Below are positions 58,733-64,000 of a stretch of 64,000 nt of DNA, piece by piece. Below the pieces are notes generated by a model. That model was given only the letters and a program-made list of their open reading frames with translations. It did no database searches and was not told the origin of the DNA. The translations under genes and the position numbers were made by a program. Source of the DNA: Extensimonas sp963708545. Lineage in GTDB: Bacteria > Pseudomonadota > Gammaproteobacteria > Burkholderiales > Burkholderiaceae_C. Every line of letters begins with the position of its first letter. Positions within the stretch are counted from its first letter, which is position 1. The stretch lies in contig CAVPUD010000060.1 in assembly GCA_963708545.1 (NCBI GenBank), forward strand, positions 1 through 64,000, read 5' to 3'.

Positions 58733-60064
58733 TCAGCTTTCCTGCACCACCACCTCGCCGCGCAGCGTGTAGGTCTTGGCCTCGGTGATGCGCACGTCCA
58801 CCATCTGCCCGACGAGGCGCGCCGGCCCCGGGAAGTTGACCACGCGGTTGCATTCGGTGCGGCCCATGAGTTCGCGCGCGTCGCGTTTGGCGTGGCCTTC
58901 GACGAGCACGCGCTGCACCGTGCCGACGCGGTTCGCGCTGATGCTCTGAATGTGCGCGTTGATCGTGGCCTGCAGCTCTTGCAGGCGGCGCAGTTTGACC
59001 TCCTGCGGCGTGTCGTCGTGCAGGCTGGCCGCGGGCGTGCCGGGGCGCGGGCTGAAGATGAAGCTGAAGCTGTTGTCGAAGTGCAGCTCCTGCACGAGGC
59101 GCATGAGGCGCGCGAAGTCTTCCTCGGTCTCGCCCGGAAAGCCGACGATGAAGTCGCTGGCGAGCGCCAGCCCGGGGCGGATCGCGCGCAGCTTGCGCAC
59201 CGTGCTCTTGTATTCCATAGCGGTGTAGCCGCGCTTCATGGCCATGAGGATGCGGTCGCTGCCGTGCTGCACGGGCAGGTGCAGGTGGCTCACGAGTTGG
59301 GGGATGCGCGCGTAGGCCTCGATCAGCCGCGGCGTGAACTCGTTGGGGTGGCTGGTGGTGTAGCGGATGCGCTCTATGCCGGGAATGTCGGCCACGTATT
59401 CGAGCAGCAGGGCAAAGTCCGCGATCTCGGCGCTGCCGCCCATCGCGCCGCGGTAGGCGTTCACGTTCTGGCCCAGCAGCGTGACCTCCTTCACGCCCTG
59501 GTCGGCCAAGCCTGCGACCTCGACGAGCACGTCGTCGAGCGGGCGCGAGACTTCCTCGCCGCGCGTGTACGGCACGACGCAATAGCTGCAGTATTTGCTG
59601 CAGCCCTCCATGATCGAGACGAAGGCGCTCGCGCCCTCCACGTGCGCGGGCGGCAGGTGGTCGAACTTTTCGATCTCGGGAAAGCTGATGTCCACCTGCG
59701 GGCGGTTTTGGCGCTCTCGTTGTACGAGCAGCTCAGGCAGGCGGTGCAAGGTCTGTGGGCCGAAAACAATGTCAACGTACGGGGCGCGTGCGATGATCTC
59801 CTCGCCCTCCTGGCTGGCCACGCAGCCGCCCACGCCGATCTGCACGCCGCGCGCCTTGAGGTGCTTGACGCGGCCCAGGTCGCTGAACACCTTTTCCTGC
59901 GCTTTTTCGCGCACCGAGCAGGTGTTGAACAGGATCAGGTCGGCCTCTTCGGGCTCCTGCGTGGGCTCGTAGCCTGCGGCGGCGTGCAGCACGTCGAGCA
60001 TCTTGTCCGAGTCGTACTCGTTCATCTGGCAGCCGAAGGTTTTGATGAAGACTTTTTTGGGCAT
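58733..60064 (-). CDS. miaB: tRNA-2-methylthio-N6-dimethylallyladenosine synthase
   Basis: Radical-SAM methylthiotransferase modifying A37 of tRNAs. 443 residues. N-terminal cluster cysteines 12, 49 and 81-82 (FGCQMNEYDSD, FNTCSVRE, GGCVAS), radical-SAM cysteines 155, 159 and 162 (GCSKYCSYCVVPYTRG), and a C-terminal TRAM domain (RVNFPGPARLVGQMVDVRITEAKTYTLRGE-type). ATG 60064 begins MPKKVFIKTFGC; the upstream frame is not MiaB. Confidence 0.96.
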   Translation of the reverse strand: MPKKVFIKTFGCQMNEYDSDKMLDVLHAAAGYEPTQEPEEADLILFNTCSVREKAQEKVFSDLGRVKHLKARGVQIGVGGCVASQEGEEIIARAPYVDIVFGPQTLHRLPELLVQRERQNRPQVDISFPEIEKFDHLPPAHVEGASAFVSIMEGCSKYCSYCVVPYTRGEEVSRPLDDVLVEVAGLADQGVKEVTLLGQNVNAYRGAMGGSAEIADFALLLEYVADIPGIERIRYTTSHPNEFTPRLIEAYARIPQLVSHLHLPVQHGSDRILMAMKRGYTAMEYKSTVRKLRAIRPGLALASDFIVGFPGETEEDFARLMRLVQELHFDNSFSFIFSPRPGTPAASLHDDTPQEVKLRRLQELQATINAHIQSISANRVGTVQRVLVEGHAKRDARELMGRTECNRVVNFPGPARLVGQMVDVRITEAKTYTLRGEVVVQES

Positions 60065-60173
60065 GGCGAATCGGGAATCGGGGATCGGGGGGGAAACGAA
60101 AAACGGCAAACGGCGCCCACATGGGGCGCTGCTGCAGGCACATCGGCGGCACGGCGCGATGTCCAGAATTTTT

Positions 60174-60569
60174 TTATTTGGCGGTGGCCGGGCGCGGCTG
60201 CGCGGCCTCGGCTTCGGTCAGTATCCAGGCCGTGAGCAGCATGCCCGTGGAGGGCTCGATCACGTAATTGACCTTGAAGCTTTGCCCGATCACGGTGTGC
60301 AGCATGACCAAGCTGTTTTGCGGGCTGAAAAGGCGCATGCCCGGCGCCATGCGAATGGCGCGGCCGTTGAGCTCGGCATCAACGGTGCTCATGATGCTGA
60401 GCTTGCCGCGCAGCGCGGCCTCGGGGAAATTGCGCACGTTGCCAAGGCCGGGCGGAACCTGCTGCGCCAAAACCGGCTGCGCCGCCAAGGCCGCGGCGAG
60501 CGCAAGCGCCAGGCCCCACACGCCAAGGCGCGAACCAGAAAGACGGCGGGAAAAATCACAGCGTTGCAT
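60174..60569 (-). CDS. Small secreted protein of unknown function
   Basis: A 131-residue protein with a clear signal peptide (LGVWGLALALAAALAAQPVLAQ). The mature part (PPGLGNVRNFPEAALRGKLSI... LNGRAIRMAPGMRLFSPQNSLVMLHTVIGQSFKVNYVIEPSTGMLLTAWILT) is about 95 residues, predicted beta-rich. I cannot name a family. ATG 60569 is chosen because it directly precedes the signal peptide. Upstream of miaB on the same strand, 110 bp apart. Confidence 0.75.
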   Translation of the reverse strand: MQRCDFSRRLSGSRLGVWGLALALAAALAAQPVLAQQVPPGLGNVRNFPEAALRGKLSIMSTVDAELNGRAIRMAPGMRLFSPQNSLVMLHTVIGQSFKVNYVIEPSTGMLLTAWILTEAEAAQPRPATAK

Positions 60570-60762
60570 GGTGTTTATCCAGTGGCTGAAGGCGCGCATT
60601 GTAGTTGCCGCCGCTGTGCACCTGCGACAATCGCAGGGTGCGCCGGCTGTTCACTGTCGAACGTCCGGCGCCGTTTGTTTTGTCAGAGGCTGGCCTCATG
60701 TGAGAAAAAAGCGGCAGCCGCCGCGCCGGCCCCATCAACATGCCTCAAGAAAGGAACCCCAC

Positions 60763-61113
60763 ATGCAAGTGCAAGTCCACACCGACGACAAAATCCATGG
60801 CGGCGAATCGCTGGCCCAATGGGCGCAGAGCGAGCTGCAAGACCGGCTCGCGCGCTTTCGCGAGCACCTGACGCGCGTGGAAGTCTTCCTCACGGACGAA
60901 AACAACATCAAAGGCGGCGCCGACAAGCGCTGCCGCCTCGAGGCGCGCGTGGCTGGACGCGCACCCGTGGCCGTGACGGCCGAGGCCGAGAAAGTGGCCG
61001 AGGCGCTGACCAAGGCTGCAGACAAGCTGATCCACGCGCTCGACTCTGACCTGGGCCGCGCCAAGGACAAGCACGGCCACGACACCATCCGCACGCAAGG
61101 CGCGGGCGAGTGA
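60763..61113 (+). CDS. HPF/RaiA-family ribosome-associated protein
   Basis: Small (116 aa) protein of the hibernation-promoting-factor/sigma-54-modulation family, which binds the 30S decoding region and blocks translation under stress. It starts MQVQVHTDDKIHGGESL and contains VEVFLTDENNIKGGADKRCRLEAR, the conserved beta strand and helix of the S30AE fold. It is short, with no C-terminal dimerisation domain, so it is the HPF/YfiA type. A Lys/His-rich end (LGRAKDKHGHDTIRTQGAGE) follows. Confidence 0.88.
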   Translation: MQVQVHTDDKIHGGESLAQWAQSELQDRLARFREHLTRVEVFLTDENNIKGGADKRCRLEARVAGRAPVAVTAEAEKVAEALTKAADKLIHALDSDLGRAKDKHGHDTIRTQGAGE

Positions 61114-61134
61114 CGTAAGCGAGTGACGTAAAAA

Positions 61135-61163
61135 GCCCACCCGTGCAGGCGCAGCGGGTGGGC
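61135..61163 (-). terminator. Rho-independent terminator of gapA
   Basis: On the minus strand GCCCACCCG (61163-61155) pairs with CGGGTGGGC (61143-61135) around an 11-base loop and is followed by TTTTTAC. Located about 70 bp past the gapA stop. Confidence 0.8.
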
Positions 61164-61185
61164 GCATCGGCTTATCAGCCCTCAT

Positions 61186-61217
61186 AAGCGCCGGCAGTGA
61201 ACAGCCGGCGCTTTTTC
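61186..61217 (+). terminator. Rho-independent terminator of the HPF gene
   Basis: AAGCGCCGGC (61186-61195) and GCCGGCGCTT (61204-61213) form a 10-bp perfect stem with an 8-base loop, followed by TTT. It lies between the convergent HPF and gapA genes. Confidence 0.8.
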
Positions 61218-61233
61218 AGGATTCTCTGGCGGA

Positions 61234-62235
61234 TTACTTGCTCGCCACCACACGCGCCATTTCAAGGCACTTGTTCGAATAACCCCACTCGTTGTCGTAC
61301 CAGCTCACGACCTTCATGAAGGTGCCGTCGAGCGCGATGCCGGCTTCGGCGTCGAATACGCTGGTGCAGACTTCACCGCGGAAGTCGGTGGCCACGACCT
61401 TGTCTTCGGTGTAGCCGAGCACGCCCTTGAGCGCGCCCTGGCTTTGCGCCTTCATCTCGGCGCAGATGTCGGCGTAAGAAGCCTCCTTGACCAGCTCCAC
61501 GGTCAGATCGACCACCGACACGTCCGAGGTGGGCACGCGGAACGACATGCCCGTGAGCTTGCCCTTGAGTTCGGGCAGCACCACGCCCACGGCCTTGGCC
61601 GCGCCGGTCGAGCTGGGGATGATGTTTTCGAGGATGCCGCGGCCACCGCGCCAGTCCTTGTTGCTCGGGCCGTCCACGGTTTTCTGCGTCGCCGTGGCGG
61701 CGTGCACGGTGGTCATGAGGCCGCGCTTGATGCCCCACTTGTCGTTGAGCACCTTGGCCACGGGCGCGAGGCAGTTGGTGGTGCAGCTGGCGTTGCTGAT
61801 GATGGCCTGGCCCGCGTACTTCTCGTGGTTCACGCCGAAGACGAACATGGGCGTGTCGTCCTTGCTCGGGGCCGACATGATCACCTTTTTGGCGCCCGCG
61901 GCCAGGTGCTTCTCGGCGTTGGCCTTGTCGAGGAACAGGCCCGTGGCTTCGATCACCACGTCGGCGCCGACCTCGCCCCACTGGAGGTTGGCCGGGTCGC
62001 GCTCCTGCGTGAGGCGGATTTTTTTGCCGTTGACCACCAGGGTGTTGCCTTCGACGCTCACCTCGGCCTTGAAGCGGCCGTGCACGCTGTCGTACTTCAG
62101 CATGTAGGCCAGGTAGTCGGGTTCGAGCAAGTCGTTGATGCCCACGACTTCGATGTCGGAAAAGTTCTGCACGGCGGCACGGAACACCATGCGCCCGATG
62201 CGGCCGAAGCCGTTGATGCCGATCTTGATTGCCAT
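61234..62235 (-). CDS. gapA: Glyceraldehyde-3-phosphate dehydrogenase
   Basis: NAD-dependent glycolytic/gluconeogenic enzyme. 333 residues. N-terminal Rossmann motif INGFGRIGRMVFRA, catalytic Cys151 in SNASCTTNCLAP, base His near 180 in TTVHAATATQKTVDG, and the C-terminal SWYDNEWGYS. ATG 62235. Lies 45 bp downstream of tkt on the same strand, probably one transcript linking the Calvin-type/pentose-phosphate and triose steps. Confidence 0.97.
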   Translation of the reverse strand: MAIKIGINGFGRIGRMVFRAAVQNFSDIEVVGINDLLEPDYLAYMLKYDSVHGRFKAEVSVEGNTLVVNGKKIRLTQERDPANLQWGEVGADVVIEATGLFLDKANAEKHLAAGAKKVIMSAPSKDDTPMFVFGVNHEKYAGQAIISNASCTTNCLAPVAKVLNDKWGIKRGLMTTVHAATATQKTVDGPSNKDWRGGRGILENIIPSSTGAAKAVGVVLPELKGKLTGMSFRVPTSDVSVVDLTVELVKEASYADICAEMKAQSQGALKGVLGYTEDKVVATDFRGEVCTSVFDAEAGIALDGTFMKVVSWYDNEWGYSNKCLEMARVVASK

Positions 62236-62280
62236 AGCTCTGTCTCTCCAGGTTGCTTGTGAAAATGGATGCGCGTGCAC

Positions 62281-64000
62281 CTACTTGCGCTTGTTTTTGC
62301 TCTTGTTTTTGTCTTTGGCCTTGTGCTTGCCGTGGCCCTTGTCATGGCCTTTGCCGTGTGCTTCGTCAGCGCCCGCGAGCACGGTCTGCACGATGGCTGC
62401 GAGGTTCTCCGCGGTGAAGCCAAAGTGCTGCAGCAGCGCCGGCGCAGGGGCCGATTCGCCAAAACGGTCGAGCCCGAGCACGGCGGCGCAGCCGTACTTC
62501 CACCAGCCGTCGGTCACGCCCATCTCCACTGCGACGCGCGGGATGCCGGCCGGCAGCACGGACAGTTTGTAGTCCATCGGTTCACGGTCAAAAACGGTGG
62601 TGCTGGGCATGGATACGACGCGCACAGCTATTTTTTTGGATGCAAGCAGTTGCTGCGCCGCGAGCGCGAGCTGCACTTCGGAGCCGGTCGCGATCAGCAC
62701 GGCCTGCGGCGGTTGCTTGAGCCCCGCGTCCGCCGGCTCGCTGAGCACGTAGGCGCCGCGGCGGATGTCTTCCAGATTGCGCTTGGGCGCGTACGCGAGG
62801 TTCTGGCGCGACAGCAGCAGCGCCGTGGGCCGGTCATCCTGGGCCAGCGCCGCGCCCCAGGCCACGGCGGTCTCGGCCGTGTCGGCGGGGCGCCAGACTT
62901 CCAGGCGCGGGATCAGGCGCAGGCTGGCCGCATGCTCCACGGGCTGGTGCGTGGGGCCGTCTTCGCCCAGGCCTATGGAGTCGTGCGTGAACACGTGGAT
63001 CACGCGCTGGTGCATCAGCGCGGCCATGCGCACGGCGTTGCGGCTGTAGTCGCTGAAGGTCAAGAAAGTGCCGCCGTAGGGGATGTAGCCGCCATGCAGC
63101 GCGATGCCGTTCATGATCGCGGCCATGCCGAACTCGCGCACGCCGTAGTTGATGTGGCGCCCACCGAGGGTGCGGCCGCCCGGCAGCGTGGTCAGCACCA
63201 TCTGGCCTTGCGCGTCGAAGCGCAGGTTGGGCGTGTGGCTAGTGTTGGTGAGGTTCGAGCCCGTGAGGTCGGCGCTGCCGCCGAGCAGCTCGGGCAGCGC
63301 GGCAGTGAAGGCCTCGAGCACGATCTGGCTGGCCTTGCGCGTGGCCACGGTCTCGGCCTTGGCGTGCAGCGCGGCGACGGTGCCCTGCAGCAGCTCGGCA
63401 AAGTGCGCCGGCAGCTCGCCGTGCATGCGGCGCGTGAACTCGGCCGCAAGCTCGGGGTACGCGGCGCGGTAGGCGGCAAAGTGCTGGGCCCACTGGGCCT
63501 CGGCGGCCTGGCCGCGCTGCTTCGCGTCCCAGTGGGCATACACGTCCGCTGGGATCGTGAAGGGCGGATAGTCCCAGCCGAGCGCCGCGCGCGTTTGCGC
63601 GATCTCGTCGGCGCCCAGCGGCTCGCCGTGTGCCTTGGCGGTGTTGGCGCGGTTGGGCGAGCCCTTGCCGATGTGCGTCTTGCAGATGATGAGCGTGGGC
63701 TGCAGCGACTGCGCGCGCGCCTGCGCGATGGCCGCGGCCACCTGCGCCACGTCGTGCCCATCGACGGGGCCGAGCACGTTCCAGCCGCAGGCGGCAAAGC
63801 GCTGCGCCGTGTCGTCGATGAACCAGGGCGTGACCTCGCCGTCGATGCTGATGCCGTTGTCGTCGTAGAGCGCGATCAGCTTGCCCAGCTTCCAGGCGCC
63901 GGCCAGCGCCACGGCCTCGTGGCTGATGCCTTCCATCATGCAGCCGTCGCCCAGGAAGGCGTAGGTGTGGTGATCGACCACGCGGTGCCCCGGACGGTTG
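62281..64000 (-). CDS. tkt: Transketolase, 5' end outside the window; Lys/His-rich C-terminal tail
   Basis: Thiamine-diphosphate enzyme moving two-carbon units in the pentose phosphate pathway. The visible 573 codons begin in the ThDP domain (GHRVVDHHTYAFLGDGCMMEGISHEAV, with the GDG metal-binding motif) and run through the pyrimidine-binding domain (FTHDSIGLGEDGPTHQPVEH) and the C-terminal domain. After the usual end near LAAIVQTVLAG a tail of about 28 residues follows, with ten lysines and four histidines (GKGHDKGHGKHKAKDK in part). Such a tail is not part of the family fold; it may bind metal or nucleic acid, or be a neutral expansion. Confidence 0.94.
   Translation of the reverse strand, partial: NRPGHRVVDHHTYAFLGDGCMMEGISHEAVALAGAWKLGKLIALYDDNGISIDGEVTPWFIDDTAQRFAACGWNVLGPVDGHDVAQVAAAIAQARAQSLQPTLIICKTHIGKGSPNRANTAKAHGEPLGADEIAQTRAALGWDYPPFTIPADVYAHWDAKQRGQAAEAQWAQHFAAYRAAYPELAAEFTRRMHGELPAHFAELLQGTVAALHAKAETVATRKASQIVLEAFTAALPELLGGSADLTGSNLTNTSHTPNLRFDAQGQMVLTTLPGGRTLGGRHINYGVREFGMAAIMNGIALHGGYIPYGGTFLTFSDYSRNAVRMAALMHQRVIHVFTHDSIGLGEDGPTHQPVEHAASLRLIPRLEVWRPADTAETAVAWGAALAQDDRPTALLLSRQNLAYAPKRNLEDIRRGAYVLSEPADAGLKQPPQAVLIATGSEVQLALAAQQLLASKKIAVRVVSMPSTTVFDREPMDYKLSVLPAGIPRVAVEMGVTDGWWKYGCAAVLGLDRFGESAPAPALLQHFGFTAENLAAIVQTVLAGADEAHGKGHDKGHGKHKAKDKNKSKNKRK

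Noticed and set aside
1..64000. tRNA, rRNA, riboswitch or replication origin
   Set aside because: Looked for tRNA T-loop and anticodon-stem patterns, known riboswitch cores and DnaA-box clusters by eye; none found. A covariance search could still reveal something I missed.

Overview
The window reads as a chromosome segment of a high-GC betaproteobacterium of the order Burkholderiales, most likely family Comamonadaceae. I infer this from the gene orders (pilR-pilS-PP0621-ccsA-like next to ffh; mreB-mreC-mreD-mrdA divergent from gatCAB; accB-accC-prmA-DUF3426 protein), from the protein sequences, and from a dispersed intergenic repeat of the type seen in that family. It is mostly housekeeping DNA. 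I found no rRNA, tRNA, prophage, CRISPR array or intact transposase.

Layout. 1-8700: 3' part of lexA, a D,D-carboxypeptidase, an alpha/beta hydrolase, a [2Fe-2S] ferredoxin, a candidate structured small RNA with an anti-Shine-Dalgarno loop (about 3390-3518), gst, purB, an ammonium transporter with a sigma-54-type promoter, and a TauE/SafE exporter. 8771-10413: two copies of a 237-bp non-coding inverted-repeat element bracket an IS30 transposase scrap, an ABC-permease scrap and an EamA transporter whose 3' end was rewritten by one insertion. 10447-18701: the elongasome operon mreB-mreC-mreD-mrdA, divergent from the tRNA-dependent amidotransferase operon gatCAB. 18745-26498: DUF4124 protein, pyrE, xth, a PilB/GspE-type ATPase, a metallo-hydrolase, mpl, an unknown protein and a TlpA-like thioredoxin. 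26665-32007: accB-accC (separated by three tandem 108-bp copies of an accC-like mini-gene), prmA, a zinc-ribbon/DUF3426 membrane protein and a PfkB kinase. 32024-37020: histone H1-like protein, nrdB, nrdA and a pair of NrdR boxes. 37079-42135: ampD, pilR, pilS, PP0621 protein and a cytochrome-c-assembly-like protein, with a third, internally deleted copy of the mobile element inside this gene string. 42263-49657: ffh, lysE-type exporter, ilvE, a CHCC zinc-finger protein, then an O-antigen ligase/glycosyltransferase group. 49757-56718: the fourth element copy, a nitronate-monooxygenase-like enzyme, an SDR, an enoyl-CoA hydratase, an M61 PDZ peptidase, a frameshifted dsbC and a UbiH-like monooxygenase. 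56877-64000: ychF, ssb, miaB, a small secreted protein, an HPF/RaiA-type ribosome factor, gapA and most of tkt with an odd Lys/His-rich tail.

How the parts fit. Several gene strings are clear operons with ATGA or GTGA overlaps (mreC/mreD, the unknown protein/tlpA, waaL/glycosyltransferase, PP0621/pilS). They cover cell-wall elongation and recycling (mre/mrdA, dacC, mpl, ampD), fatty-acid initiation (accBC), dNTP supply (nrdAB under NrdR), nitrogen uptake (amt under sigma-54/NtrC-like control), type IV pilus regulation (pilSR) and carbon metabolism (gapA, tkt). The points I consider most worth a second look are the triple mini-ORF/hairpin leader in front of accC, the CCUCC-loop small RNA, the four copies of the CC-ended inverted-repeat element (two with perfect 5-bp target duplications, and two whose pre-insertion gene structure can be read), and the single-base frameshift in dsbC.
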